Shown: positions 11,030 to 24,805 of the stretch, piece by piece
Numbering within the stretch: the stretch's first letter is position 1
How the letters are laid out: each line of letters starts with the position of its first letter
Source of the DNA: Chondrilla cf. caribensis
Lineage: Eukaryota > Porifera > Demospongiae > Chondrillida > Chondrillidae
Length of the DNA: 64,000 nucleotides
Assembly: GCA_964020155.1 (NCBI GenBank)
Contig: OZ026561.1
Span: forward strand, 3,566,869-3,630,868
Direction of reading: 5' to 3'
Translations under genes and position numbers: made by a program
The notes under the pieces: generated by a model
What the model was told of the DNA's origin: nothing
What the model saw: the letters and a program-made list of their open reading frames with translations, nothing else
Database searches by the model: none

Positions 11030-13950
11030 TCACACCTGAAGGCTTTCAAGAAGGTGACGACCATTCATCATGACAACAGTGATGATGGGAATGCCAATTC
11101 CGAGAATGAAGCCTATAACAGTAACGAGAATGAAATGCTCTAGTATAATATGGATTATTAAGTACTATATAAAATGCAATAAGATGATTGAAGGTAGACT
11201 CAGTGTAGCAGCAATAGCAATATTGATTCACATGTTTTCAATTAATCAGATACACTTGATTGGTAACAACTAAAGTTATAGAGCCATGAAGAACAAAATT
11301 ACAAACGTTTTGTCTTCAAATGCATTGATTCAGAATGATTTGCATTTACAAAGAGAAGCATTTTGAAGGACAAATTTGAAATTTGGGAGACTTCTGCCTT
11401 CAGCGAATTGCTAATTTTATTAGATTAACACATAATTTGAAGGTTTTCGAACTTCTGATATTACCATTCCCAAATCATTGTCTCCTGGGTGGTTTGTGGG
11501 ATGGCCTGGCAAAACAGGTTAGGATGCTACTAGCTTTGGAACCAAGACATGATATTCAAGCTAGGAGTAGGCAATGATGTCTCAAGTGTTGTGATTAATA
11601 TGAAATTGCAGCTTTCCAGTACCGTTAAAGTATGGTGAAAATTGGTGGACCTTGAATTACAATGTTCAATAAAGTGTTCGTTGATGCGAAGTAGTTCGAA
11701 GACATGCAATTACTATTATTTTCACCACAATAATTTTATATAGTGAAAAGCATACCTATGAATGGTTTCGGATACCATCCTTGACTGGAATCTGTAAAGA
11801 ATAGCAAGGAACCATTCAACTGTATGTCGTATCTTAATATTGTAATTGAGTCATAAAACTGCACTCTCGACTGTACACATTGATAAATAAAACTCTGTAA
11901 CTGTTATGGTGGAATCATGCTAAGATAATCCACAAGGAACACACAAAATTAGCTCTGACACTTCTTACCAGATATTGTTCAGATCATACAGGATTTGCTC
12001 ACTAAAATAATAATCTGAACTACTATAGTACAGCCAAACAAAGCTCAAAACTTGCATGGCTTGTCACAATGTGTTAAATAGTTCATAACCTAAGACAAGT
12101 GTCCATCTTAGCAAGTTTCTAGTCAATACATACATATATACTATTAATCCTCTGAAGTGATTTTAGTGTGACGGCCTCATACCAAAAGTAACCCGTAAAT
12201 TAAACTAGGTACTCTGTCACAGTAATCATGACTGGTTTAACATGGCATATATACATGTCAAGGCACAACAGCTATATAGACTATAAACTATTATAGCTAC
12301 TACATTAATTTTACCTCCTCGACTATTAGCCGGACAATTCGCTGCCTGTTCTAACTCCTGATAGGTGTATCCAAACTCATTTGAAACCTTGTACATGTCG
12401 TTATTGGTCTTAAGAGGGAAAAAAGGGACCAAGTAGTCTTGTCTGTTATGTCCAGGATGAGCTACTCTGTTTTCTGGTACAAATGAGGTTCCTCGTCCAC
12501 ATCCCTGCAACCAGCTCTCGAATATCCTGTCTACATTGGCGTGGTGCAAATAGAATATAGGGTCATTACTAGCAGATGGCACAATTCTCATATGACCATG
12601 GATAAAAATGTGGACTGCATTGTGAAAATTGTTGTGGGTCTCTCCACTTCCTTTTTCGGCAAATTCCCCAGTTCCCACATTTATGATGTTAACAAATCCT
12701 TCTAATCGGTTACGAAAACTGATACTGGCAGAATTAACACCGTATAGATTGGCCACATTCACGACCTCTGCATCATATGTGTTTGTGCTCAAAAGGTATT
12801 TTAGTGTACTTTTGACAGGGAGATGCCGAATATCGGGAGGTGGATTAGCGCCTCTCACCGTGAACCTTCCTCGTTCCAAACGACCGATCTGATCTTCACC
12901 TTTGCTTCGATCTGTGTTTGGGTTACAAACACTTCGAAGATCGGGACAAGTTATTGTCTTATCAGGATGAACGTTGACGTCATAGTGTTTGTCGCAAACC
13001 GTCGGCCAGCTGTTGTTATCGAACAGGACGCCTTCAACAGGTGTTTTAGTAGAATCCGGATCGAAATCGAACGTTCCGAAGTAAGATTGGCTGAAAATCT
13101 CATTTTTCACTTCATCCGAGTCATCCCAGTCCCAATAAGGCAAAGCGAAAGTATATCTGTTCCAACCGTTTGGCGATCCAAGTCGTTCTGCGATTCTCCC
13201 AAGCTCTCTTTCCACAATCAAAAGATAATAACGATGCCAAGTGGGAAAAGTGGGCCCTTCGTGTCCAAAGTCGACGTCTGATAAGTCGTCTAAGACGTCT
13301 GATGAGCAAACGGCCTTAGCGTTATCCTTCACATCGCCATCTCTTTTGGAGAAGGAGTGCTGATAGACGAACATGTCGTACGTAGCAACGTTTTCAAGAC
13401 GCAGGCCACTTCTGGTCGCATAGTCCGATTCATTTACGATCACAGCCCATCTATAATTAGAAGGATGTTCATTTTTGGATTCGTTTAAAACCTTAATAAG
13501 ATCCATCCTTTCCTGTTCAGACAACGCCGTAATGCTTTTTCGTTCCCGAAGAGACGAGACTTTTTGGCAATTCCCATTGGAGTCCATTTCGTATCCAAAA
13601 TCACACTCGCTACAGTCAGGACCAGCATAGTTGCCACGACAGACACAAACGCTTGTGAATACTTCCGTTGGCCATTGATAACGCGAATCAATTTTTCCGA
13701 ATTGCTCTCCAACTTGATTGACCGTATTTACAAATGCATTTCCAGGTTTTTGGATGCTAGACCAGTCGGCAGATGTGGTAATGCTCACACAGGTTCCGTG
13801 GTCTGGGCCAGAACAGGCTAAAGGGCAGCACACTTTGATCCCATTGTTTGCATCGTCAGTGCAGGCAGCTGGGAATTGGCTGTTACCCGAGTGAAAGAAA
13901 ATGAGTACAAAAGATACTGTAACTGCAAAACTCAACTTCAGGGAAAACAT
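11030..13950 (-). CDS. Membrane-anchored tyrosinase, copy T2 (intact, 3 exons)
   Basis: Same family and layout as T1. Exons are 13950-12315, 11791-11756 (36 nt) and 11112-11030, total 584 aa. Signal peptide about 1-24 (ending SGNS), Cys-rich region with VCCP and CVCRGNYAGPDCSEC, then the tyrosinase domain with copper A ligands H198, H230 and H239 and copper B ligands H443, H447 and H469. Exon 2 encodes SSQGWYPKPFI; exon 3 encodes a helix GFILGIGIPIITVVMM and a cytoplasmic tail ending ESLQV. Reading on past the exon 1 donor (GAG|GTAAAA) would give a false, shorter C-terminus. No frame breaks seen. Among the array members it is closest to T5 and T3. Confidence 0.9.
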
Positions 13951-14486
13951 TATTCAGTATCAATAACGCTAATTTAAAAGAAGTGTAATGCCTGGTAGGA
14001 AGTAGTTTATTAATACTCTATGATCTGACTAATGAATTCTTGGAATAATTTTGTAACCACATCAGGGAAAGCACAGGTTCATAATACTGCTATACTATTG
14101 CACACAATCAGACATGCACACAATATTATTATGCATGCATCTTTTAAATTATATTATCTTGATCACAATGCCATACAGTTGTCAATGATTTTAAAAATGT
14201 TTTGTTCAGTAGAATTGAGTGACTATAATGTTATTGGTGAAGCCTGCATACTAAAATGAGTAATCCTATAATTAGACTATTAGACTTGATTTTTTTGTCT
14301 GTCAATAAGCCAATTGCAAAGAGCCCATGTGCAACATTCCCTAGTTTCTGCACCTATAATATGTACCTTGTATAGTTTTTGGACAGTGTAATAAAAATAC
14401 TGAATTGCTTCGGTATACTACATTATCTATGCTCATATAAACCCTTTAAGTTGCTATTAAGGTCATTGAGACCAAGAGCCTCAGAA
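13951..14486. other. 5' flank of T2
   Basis: No gene. Shared with 24107-24640 and 40893-41450, including CTGCCTGGTAGGAAGTAGT-like and AGACCAAGAGCCTCAGAAT words. The promoter of T2 should lie here; no TATA box is obvious at a fixed place in all three copies. Confidence 0.5.
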
Positions 14487-14754
14487 TAGACCATAATATT
14501 ATGCATGGCTAGTTACGCCCACCACGTGCACCCACAATAATGGGGTCACTGAGGTCAACAGTGAACCAGTTCACACAAATGTATTATAGTAGTATAGGCA
14601 GCTGTGAGGGAAATGTTTTTTTGCCATCTACTGCAATTGTAGCCTGACCAAATGCTTTCTTGAAGGATCGTGAACACTACTTGCCAACGACAGGAAATAT
14701 GACCCCATTGACCCCATTATTGTGGGCGGTGGGCGTAACAATGCACATGGTCTA
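14487..14754. mobile_element. 268-bp MITE with imperfect terminal inverted repeats
   Basis: Left end TAGACCAT, then GTTACGCCCACC and CCCACAATAATGGGGTCA; the right end carries the same three words in reverse complement and order. The paralogous sites near 24640 and 41457 read CAGAATTGATGCTTGTA without any insert, whereas here CAGAAT and ATTGATGCTTGTA are split by the element. No coding capacity. Confidence 0.75.
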
Positions 14755-15651
14755 TTGATGCTTGTACGTATATACGTATGGGTATCATCAATGTTATTCC
14801 AGAGACTGTCAGACTGGAGGGGTGTGAGTATAATGTACTTGGTACACACTATCAAAACTTTCAAAAAGTACAACCTCATTATATGCTAATTGTAATGCCA
14901 TAAAACAAAACATGCATTAGTGAAAATATCTCATGTTATGGTATATATAGCTACCTATTATCCTATATATCAGAATCTGTTCAACTACATATAATCACAA
15001 AGATTATTATGTTGAATTATTACATATTATACATATGGCATGATACTGTGATCTCATGGACATGCTAATATGACCTCAGGGTATTATTGCTATGGTGTCT
15101 GCATGAGGTAACTGCATGGGATGTCTGGAATTCGCCATTTCACTCGAAATTCATAGATGAGCAGACTGGAGGGGTGTGTGCATAAGCATATCTAATCAGG
15201 TCTATCATAACATTCACTAACATTAACAATAACAATAGACATTGTACCAATTATATTCATTCGAGAGCATATTATGGGATAGTGAGACAACATAGCGTGT
15301 GACCCAGCCTTGAACTACACATCCAAAGTACATTTATCACACTGCTAACAAAACTATAGTTATCATTGTTCAACTGTACATGAAGAACATCTTCAACTAT
15401 ATACACTATGTCATCAATTACTTAATAATTAGGGAGCTATTGGAATTCCATACAAGGTGAGCTTTGATGGACACTTGGGATTACACTGGACAGTGTGACA
15501 AGAGTCCATCAACTGAGTAGGGACCTTCCCACGCTTGAAGTACCAATCTCCAAGAGATTCCCCACAGTTCACTCCATTGATTCTCGGACTTGAATTGAAC
15601 TCATATGATGTACCTGCAAAGAGTGGAGGATTTCAAAGAATGGTTTGAAGT

Positions 15652-15652
15652 G

Positions 15653-15734
<82 letters not shown>

Positions 15735-15754
15735 CATGTACACACCATACGCGT

Positions 15755-15818
<64 letters not shown>

Positions 15819-15829
15819 CACACACACAC

Positions 15830-15873
<44 letters not shown>
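15652..15873. repeat. Long (CA)n microsatellite in the last N1 intron
   Basis: More than 100 CA units with short breaks (ACTACATGTACACACCATACGC near 15731), just upstream, in the gene's sense, of the last exon. Read on the minus strand it is a (GT)n tract. Confidence 0.95.
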
Positions 15874-16417
15874 GGCAATTGTGAATTTGTCTGCATCCCC
15901 CAAGTTAACTATATAATTTCATGAATGGTGAATTCATCAAAATCAGTTTCTTAAGTAGTGAATGGACCCAACGGTTAATCCAGATATATGACTACTTAGG
16001 TATATATCTGCGTTAACTGACTCACCCACATGACTCAGACAAGAAGGCATGTACAATCAATCTTTCTTCGGGGAGGTCAACACTTTCTTCATTGCCTCCC
16101 TCATCTTGTCACCAAAATACAACATGTAATCATTTGTCTCTGTGTTGTTCTGTACAATACGTACAGTGAAGATGAATCAATGTATCTTAACATAACATGA
16201 AATTAGAATATTTCAGTCCAGTATTATACCAATTTTGTCAATTTGTCCATAATAATAATAATAATATCTACGTACTATGGATGTCCATAATCATGGGTAA
16301 TAATATCTACTATGGATGTTAATGCCCAACAGACTGTCTGCAAAAGCTAAAGGTTGAAAGATTTTGCAATTCAAAGATATGTAAAGCACGGTTTGATACC
16401 CTTGTTCCATTACATAA

Positions 16418-16813
16418 CAGGGCCAGCGCAACTGGTACGGCTGATATGGCCATGGCCATGCCATTTTTTGACCATGACCTTAAAAAACTAAACTGTCACT
16501 CGCACTGAAAATTTCATTCTTAGTGTTCATCAAACTAGCTGAAAATTTGATGCTCTAGAAGGAAGTCACCATGATGCTTATTGTGCAACTTGTAGCCTAT
16601 ATGTTATTTTCATTTTTCTCAGCATATACAGCTTGTCGTTTAATAGTGGTAATAATTGATATGTACATGTAATGCACATGTACATACAATACTATAGATA
16701 TTATATTGTTTTAAGATAGTGTGTTCTGTTTCTGTCAACGACACCAACACAATTCACGATGCATTGTTGATGGCCGTATCACAGCCACAGAGCTTGCTCC
16801 GGCTCCAGCCCTG
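16418..16813. mobile_element. Non-autonomous hAT-like element, CAGGGCC ends (copy 1)
   Basis: Starts CAGGGCCAGCGCAACTGGTA and ends with the reverse complement of CAGGGCTGGAGCCGGAGCAA. A shorter copy lies at the same intron position of N2 (42962-43255), so the insertion predates the N1/N2 duplication. GGCCATGGCCATGCCA-type palindromic words lie near the left end. Confidence 0.75.
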
Positions 16814-18156
16814 CATGATACAAGGTTCGGTTCCCTAGCCCTACTCCAACACATAACTAGTGTCTAAATCCTAACTCTATAACTGGTTACTGTCAAACAT
16901 ATTCTCTGCAATGTACAGCGGTGTCTTGATGTAGCTGTAGAGCTCATTGACACAGAGGGGTCCACAGTACCAAGGCTCCTCACTGTGGTCCTGAGCACAG
17001 TCCTCGTTCACATAGGAGTGGTACAGACTGTACAATCCCTTGCAAGTGAAATTGGCGGGGTGGTGGTTTAAACAACCAATCTGCGTAGTTCACAACAGGA
17101 GGGAAGTACCAACCAGCCCAGGGGTTCCCATCCACTCTCGACCAGCTGAGCTTTTTGGCCACAGGAGGTAGAGTACAGTAAGCTCTACTATTATGTATGC
17201 ATAATATTATATGTACGCATGTATGTACATACATATTTGTACATTTTTTGTTGGTTGGTTTTCAAGAAAGTGGACTAGACAGGGATGAAATGTGATCATG
17301 ATAAAGTAGGAAAGCAGTTAACATTCAATATAATGGTGCTACAGATATTCTCAAAGGTTGGGGTCAGGGGGCAAAGGGGCCCTTTCCAAGTAGGGAAATG
17401 CACCACTTGCTACTCTCCAGAGAAAACCACTCGCACTAGCTAGGTACAACAGGGGGTCAAACAATGTACGTTTTGTTTTTACAGTTGAATAGTGGTCTGG
17501 CACATACCAGCAGTTGACACAATATATGCTATTATTTGTTCTGATAGAAGATATTGTAACTGTATATGGCAGTATGTGATAACTACATCACATGATAGTC
17601 ACATGATCATCACACTATAATCACATGTTTAATATTTCCACTGACCTTCCAAGCCCATGGTTCTCAATGAGGTGTCCAGTACAGCCACAAGGTTGAGGTG
17701 ACCTGAGAAGTAGAAGTTGAATGTAGCCTCTGAAGGTTCAGTGATGGTTCCCGACCAGAGATCACCAGAGCAGTACTGAAGAGAGGTACACAATACAGTA
17801 CATATGGTATTAATGTACATTCGTGTACATACAAAGACATTTAGGCAGTTAGAAGTTACATATCTAAGGTATGGTAAATACCGTATACCTATAGTATGGT
17901 ATGCTATTGTACAGTATACATAATGGCATGGTATTGCATGGTATGCTATGGTAGGGTACTGTAGTTTCCGCCATACTTATGTTATCTATCAGTAAGTGGT
18001 CAACAACAATTTACAAGGTATTTTCAAATTACAGGCCAAGGTATTCTAAAACAATAATCATAACTTATCATTTACGTACTTACTCTTCAGTTGCTCCAAT
18101 ATCATCTTAATGTATACTCACAGAAATTGAACAACAAGTTAAAAGGGATTGTGAAC

Positions 18157-18960
18157 CAGGGCCGGCGCAACTGGTACGGCTACTACGGCCATGGCCGTAC
18201 CACTTTTTGACCATGGCCATGGCCTTAAAAAATTAAATTTCACTATTTAAGTTCATGGCATCAACCAAAGATATGATAACCTTAACTAATTTAAAATATT
18301 ATTATTCTAACAGTGTTAAATGTAACATTGGCCCCCTTACAGAGAATTCCGTTCACAATTTCCATCAAACTATGAGCTTCAAAATCTGATACTATGCTCG
18401 AAGTCGCCATGATGTCTATTGCGCAACTTCTAACACTCGTTTCTCTTTTCAAGATAGCGCAGTCTGTTTCGGTCGACGAAGTTCGTGCTATGGCTAACAA
18501 GCCATATCAGCCTACACTTCTATCATTTTCTGCTCGCTCGTTCGGTAAAATGGTTTTTTTTGTCTCGTTCCTTCCAAGCATCCTGGTTTAATCGTTATTC
18601 ATGGATCCACTACGATGTAGGACTCGATGGTGCGTTCTGTTTCATCTGTTGTAAGGCCGTGAATGAAAATAAGGTAAAAAAAACTGCATCAAAAGTAGAG
18701 CCAGCATTTCTAGTTAGTGGATTCACCAATTGGAAAGATGCAACCAATAATCATAATATACACATGCACACATAACAAAAAATTGAATTATGATCTCCCC
18801 CACCCCTTTGTTATAAAAAATAGAAGGGCGGTCAGAATGGTCTGGGGGAAACACTGGACCATATAATGATGCATCAAATTTTGTGTCATGTAAATGCCAA
18901 CACCATTCACTATGCTACGCTGATGGCCGTACCACTATTGCAGAGCTTGCTCCGGCCCTG
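18157..18960 (+). mobile_element. hAT-type transposon fragment with TTF-type zinc-finger exon
   Basis: Begins CAGGGCCGGCGCAACTGGTA and ends in the reverse complement of CAGGGCCGGAGCAAGCTCTG. The site in N2 (near 44785) reads AAGGGATTGTGAACACAACT uninterrupted; here TGAAC is repeated on both sides. On the plus strand, about 18480-18770 encodes a piece typical of the TTF/ZMYM-like zinc finger of hAT transposases (SFQASWFNRYSWIHYD, AFCFICCKAV, GFTNWKDAT). The catalytic part is missing and the piece is frameshifted against its upstream part, so this is a dead copy. Confidence 0.8.
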
Positions 18961-19892
18961 TGAACACAACTTCAAGTATCAATGTCATTGTAGACATTTT
19001 GAAAAAGGGAGGGGCAGGGGAGGGGCAAGAACCCTATGTATGTGTACCTGCGTAGATGTGCGGATCTCATAGACATACCGGAATAAACACATGGCTCCAT
19101 CCGTAGAAATCTGGGTTTAGCAACAACACGCTCAAAAAATATAGCTAGTCCTGGAAAACTTTCAATCCAAACAGTCGAAGTTCCAAAAGCTGTAGTAGAC
19201 CTCTTTGTGCAGTCTTTGGCGGTTTGGCTCAGTCCATACACCACCTGTGTGATCAAGAGTGAGTCACACATCACATCAACTGGCTCAGCACTCTGGCTGG
19301 TATAATATTTTACAAGTGACTCAAAATACAGTATACTTTTCAGTAGAATATGAATGTCTAGATCCTGACAATTCATCATCTATGATGCTGATCAATCAAA
19401 CAAGTCATAGTAGATTGTGTTTGGATAAATTATGCATACCCAGTGTCAATGCCATTTGGTAGTCATTATAATAGCTAAATCCCATAATATAGTAACATTA
19501 CAACTTGAGAAGGGCTACCACATTTGGTAAGGTTCTCCACCATGATCTAGTATAGCAAGAATATATCTAAACAATATACACCAGTATCCTACCTTCAATA
19601 TGGATGGTCCACTTGTTCACCTCTTCTCCCTTGTGCCAAAAGAACCCAGCTGGGCTACCATCGAGACAACGAGCATTCTTGCCCTCCGAATAGGTCTTGA
19701 TGAAGATGACATGATACAACTCGCCACGAGACCCGAGAATGAGTGCGCTACATACACGGGTAAATCAAGCGATAATGTCCAAAGATATCGTAGAGCACTG
19801 AAATCGCAAATTTCTGATTATAGATAAATCGAAATTGCGCATCAAAATTTAATTGCACACATTCTTGGTCATATAGATACGGCCAACAAACA

Positions 19893-20484
19893 GGTACTTT
19901 CTATTTTGCTGACGGTCCGCACGGACGGCGGACAGAGTATGCGGACGGTAGACAAAGCGCAGACGAGTATGCGGACGGTGCTCTGAAGGACTTCGTGTGA
20001 ACATAGGTTGCGTAGTATATTACTGTCAGCTGTCTTTTGGGGAGAATTGCTATTCTTTATTTCTTGTACTATGCTATTTGGTGGACCACGTGGCTTTGGC
20101 ATGCAGCTGTCAACGCTGGGGGTTCTGAATAAGGACTTCGTGTCCTGCTGAAAGATAAATGCACTGTATTCATTATTTTACGCATGTAGTTACTCTCAGC
20201 TGTCTTTGGAAGAATCGCTGTTCATTTTTTCTTGTACTTGCAGGGAGGTACGGTAAAATTTAATGGACAATAATAATAGCTACAGAGAGAGGCACATTAA
20301 CTAAACAAAGTGTTACTGCTGTATTCTACACTTCAGTTCGCTTCGATGTACGGTATCCTGTTTGGAATACACCTCGGTCCGCTTTTTAGCATATTCATAT
20401 CTTGTGTCGTCCGCAGAATAGCAGTTAAACGGGCGCTAATTGCCGTCCCTATCTTTTGTATGCGTCCGCAAAATAGAAAGTACC
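19893..20484. mobile_element. 592-bp element with 9-bp target duplication, Mutator-like
   Basis: Terminal inverted repeats GGTACTTTCTATTTTGC (17 bp, perfect) at both ends. Flanked by the direct repeat CAACAAACA (19884-19892 and 20485-20493). The paralogous site in N2 (about 48276-48290) holds a single GCCAACAAACAATATGG. Inside, the words GGACTTCGTGT and CTCAGCTGTCTTT(T)GG recur. No transposase. Nine-base duplications are characteristic of the Mutator superfamily, so the class is inferred from that. Confidence 0.85.
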
Positions 20485-20840
20485 CAACAAACAGTACACA
20501 TATGGCCATCCAAACGACAAATTTTCGGGCTAACCTCCAACTCGAGAATAAATGGAAGACGGCCATCTTATCGACCACGTGATTGTAAGGCATTACCATG
20601 GCAACAAAGGTAACCGCCTATTCTATTTAATTTATTATTATGGATTACTATGCTCGTGGTAACTGACGCTGGAAAACACCCTTTGAATGGTATAGCACTT
20701 ATAAACAAGTGTGACAGACTTTAGGATTGTAGTGACATATAATACGCTGCAACATATGTATGTGATACAGTGGGCCTCAGAATAGTTACAATATTAATAA
20801 CAACATACAATTCATGCACACACATACCTTTACGCATACT

Positions 20841-20844
<4 letters not shown>

Positions 20845-20907
<63 letters not shown>
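20845..20907. repeat. (CA)n microsatellite
   Basis: About 31 CA units between N1 and T3. Confidence 0.95.
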
Positions 20908-20908
<1 letters not shown>

Positions 20909-21281
20909 ATCGCAAGTGAGCTAGGATAAACGGAATCTTGATCAGTCTTGCAAGATCCAAATAGCTACATGTCCATGCACTATTTACATGAAAGTAGCCC
21001 ACTTGTCAATATCAGTGTATAACTGATACATTTTAAGATTTTCACACCGAAGTAGCTAAAGTAATTTCTAATGACAGAACAAAGAGATCCAGTTTACTAC
21101 CACTATACAAAAATAGTAGAGCAAAATGTACCATACGTACTAGACCTACACCTACTATCACAGAAAAGTCAACGAATTGTAATCACTTATATACTATAAT
21201 AATATACTATAGTGTATTACTGCTAATATTAACCTAGCACAAGTACATATAAGTATTCAATGCAGGTACTGGTTCTTCATA

Positions 21282-24106
21282 TCACACTTGAAGGCTTTCA
21301 AGAAGGTGACGACCATTCATCATGACAACAGTGATGATGGGAATGCCAATTCCGAGAATGAAGCCTATAACAGTAACCAGAATGAAATGTTCATAATACG
21401 GATTATTAAGTACTATATAAAATGCAATAAGACAATTGATGGTAGGGTCAGTCTATTATGGCAGCAATAGCAATGTTCATTTACACTGTTTCAGTCAATC
21501 AGATAGACTTGGCAAGACTCGTGTCACTAAAGTCAAAGTAACATGATGAAGAACAGAATTTCAGAGGTTTTGTGTTCAAATGCACGGAATTATTTGCATA
21601 TGCAGAGCAAAGAGAAGCATTTTGAAGTCCATTTTGAAATTTGAGAACTTCTCCATTCTAGTTGTCATTATCAATGAATTGCTGATTTCATTACATCAAC
21701 ACTTAGTGCTAAAAAGTGATATTATGGAAGTTTTTTTTGTTTTATCAAAAATTATTGCTGATATACTATTTTCCAATTCATCATCTCCTGAGTGGTTTGC
21801 GGGATGGCCTGGCAAACCATGTTCGGATGCTACCATTGTTGGCACCACAACCAAAACTAATTTTCATGCTAGGTGTAGGCAAAGAAATACCAATTAACTG
21901 GTGTTGGGATTAAACTTGTTCCTACTCATAACAAAGGAAGTGTCCATTGTCTGGAATTAACAAATGGGTATATGATGTGCATTTAAGTGGCAAATGCTCA
22001 TCACTGGTTTACACACCCAGGTGTATCTTCAGTAATTTGAATCAAAAAATGTATACTGACCAGGTGTTCTTTGGTGTAAAAGTAGTTAACAGACAATTAC
22101 AGTGAATACGTGTTAATCCATCGTAATTCCTTTTCAAAGAATATGGTGAATTAACGAGTTTAGCGGATTAACTGGATAATCATTGGTACTTGTACATTGG
22201 TACTGGGAAATTGTGGCGGATTAAATGGTTTGGTAAATAAAGCGGTGGTGGATTAACAAGAATTCACTGTAATATATTATGATATGAAAGTTATAATATC
22301 ATGAAAGCATACCTACGAATGTTCTTGGATACCATCCTGGACTGGAATCTGTAAAGAATACCAAGGAATAATTCAACTGTATGTCGTGTTTTGATGTATT
22401 TGACTGATAAACACCCAACACTCATGACTGTATACATGCACATTGGTAAAGGAAATTCTGTTACAGTAACTGTTATGGTGGAAACATGCTAAGACAGTCT
22501 ACAAGGAACCCACAAAATTAGTTCTGAGGCTTCTTATCAGATATTTTTCAGACCAGGATTTGCATATTATAATATTATTTGAACTACTACAGTAAACCAA
22601 GCAGAGCTTAAACTTGCATGGTTTGTGCTTCAAGATCTCAAGATTTTTTGTTCACCTCGACTTTCATTTCAAATAATTGATACATGGATTCCAAATTATA
22701 GTCATTTTAGGGTGCCATTGATTCCTAACAGTGAGTGGAATGGGCTCGATATAGGTCTCATATCAAAAGTAACCCATCAATTAATTAAATAAACTCTAGG
22801 TCACAATAATCATGGCTGTTTCAACATGGCAAGTATATACATGTTAAGGCACAACAGCTATAGACTAAACTGTTATCACTACATACATCATTTACCTCCT
22901 GGACTAATAGTTGAATCCGGACATTGGTCCAACTCCTGATAGGTGTATCCAAACTACTTTGATTTCTGGTACATGTCGCTATTGGTCTTGAGAGGGAAAA
23001 AGGGGACCAAGTAGTCTTGGCTGTTATGTCCAGGATGAGCTACTCTGTTCTTTTGGTCTGGTATGTATGTGGTTCCTCGTCCACATCCCTGCAACCAATT
23101 TTCAAACAACCTGTCTACATTGGCATGGTGCAAATAGAATATGGGGTCATTACTAGCAGATGGCACAATTCTCATATGACCAGGGATAAAAATGTGGACT
23201 GCGTTGTGAAAATTGTTGTGGGTCGGTCCACTGCCATTTTGGGCAAAAGTTGTCATATTTATGTCGACAAATCCTTCTAATCGGTTACAAAAACTGATAC
23301 CTGCAGAATTAATATTGTAATAATTGTCCTTACCAATTACCTCAGCATCGTATTGGTTTGTGTTCAAAAGGTATTCGATTGTATCCAACTTAGGTAGAGT
23401 GCGATTATCAAGTCCATCCCTACCTCTCAGCATGAACAGTCCCCGTTCCAAACGACCAAGCTGAGCCTTATTCCTATCTTGGTAAAGGCAAAGCGAAAGT
23501 AGATCTGTTCCATCCGTTTGGCGATCCAAGCCGTTCTGCGATTCTCCCAAGCTCTTCTGGTTGCATAGTCCGGTTCCTCCACGATCACCGCCCATTTGTA
23601 ATTAGACGGATCTTAATTTTTGGATTCGTTTAAAACCCTAATAACATCCATCCTTTCCTGTTCAGACAACGCCGTAATGCTTTTTCGTTCCCGAAGGGAC
23701 GAGACATTTTGGCATTTACCGTTGGAGTCCATCTCGTATCCAAAATCACACTCGCTACAGTCAGGACCAGCATAGTTGCCACGACAGACACAAACGTTAG
23801 TGAATACTTCCGTTGGCCATTGATATCGTGTATCAATTTTGCCGTAAACCTCTCCCACGTGATTGACCTGTTCCACTATATACTTCCAGGTTCTTGGATG
23901 CTAGACCAGTCAGCAGATTCGGTAATACTTTTACAGGTTCCGTGGTCTGGGCCAGAACAGTTCAAGGGGCAGCACACTTTGATCCCATTGTTTGCATTGT
24001 CAGTGCAGGCAGCTGGGAATTGGCCACTAGCCAAGTGGGAGAAAATGAGTACAAAAGATACTGTAACTGTAACTGCAAAACTCGACTTCAGCGAAATCAT
24101 TATCAA
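21282..24106 (-). pseudogene. Tyrosinase pseudogene T3
   Basis: Homologous to T2 and T5. Exons 2 (22348-22313) and 3 (21364-21282) are intact, but exon 1 (24106 to about 22895) is ruined. There is a frameshift near 23876, a TAA after NESKN (about 23615), a deletion from ATRS to ELGRIAERL that removes all three copper A histidines, a second deletion from FAL to the DRSK-like region, and a TAG near 22954 where T5 reads SNEFGY. The copper B region (NNFHNAVH, ASNDPIFYLHH) survives. No active enzyme can be made. Confidence 0.9.
22100..22269. mobile_element. 170-bp MITE with TA target duplication
   Basis: Ends CAGTGAATACGTGTTAATCC and the reverse complement of CAGTGAATTCTTGTTAATCC, flanked by TA on both sides. 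It lies in the intron before exon 2 of T3. Words of the TTAATCCAC/GGATTAA type repeat inside. TA duplication and CAGTG ends suggest a Tc1/pogo-type MITE. Confidence 0.75.
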
Positions 24107-24771
24107 TGCATGTGAAGAATTGTACTGCCTGGTAGGAAGTAGTTCTTTAATACTCTATGATGTGACTGATGAAATTCTTGAAATATTTCTGTAACCACAT
24201 CAGTGACATCACAGGTTTATAATGCTACTAATACTATATTGCACACAATAATATTATAATATGCATGTGTCTTTTAATATTATTGTATTATCTTGATCAC
24301 AATGGCATACAGGTCAATGACTTTGCAATGTTTTGTTCAGTAGTCTTAAGTGAGTGACTATGCTTGGTAATGCCTGCATACGAAAGTGAGTAATCATATT
24401 AATAATTGGACTATTAGACTAGACTGTAGACTTTAATACTTCAGTTATCTAGACATTATATTATTGTCCATCAATAAGCCATTATTATTGTGAAGAAGCC
24501 ATGTGCAACACTTACACCAATTACTGTACCTATTTGGACAGTGTAATAAAATTACTGAATTGTTTCTGAATCAGTATAATACAGGTGATGACTCATACAG
24601 ACCTTTTATGGCCATTGAGACCAAGCCTGAGCCTCAGAATTGATGCTTGTATATATATATAACTAAATAACTTTTGGAATTGATGCTTGTATATATATAT
24701 AACTAAATAACTTTTGGAATTTTTTATTTAGTGCTATTTTGGACAACTGTCCTACAATGCACTTTAATAAC

Positions 24772-24805
<34 letters not shown>

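Larger units (their letters stand above)
15429..20599 (-). pseudogene. Notum-like esterase pseudogene N1
   Basis: All seven exon positions of the N2 gene can be found: 20599-20535 (signal peptide), 19747-19593, about 19245-19079, 17770-17640, about 17163-16890, 16149-16026 and 15613-15429. It is broken. The exon at 17640-17770 has lost one base, exon 19079-19245 has small insertions that shift the frame, and the large exon has lost both ends: the side with the GGSAGG nucleophile (after AAAAAGCTSAGC) and the side with the donor. The last two exons look almost intact. Two transposons (16418-16813, 18157-18960) lie in its introns and a third (19893-20484) in the first. Confidence 0.85.

Noticed and set aside
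18394..18775. Independent zinc-finger gene
   Set aside because: It lies wholly inside a hAT-like element with CAGGGCC ends and an empty paralogous site, is frameshifted and lacks the rest of a transposase.
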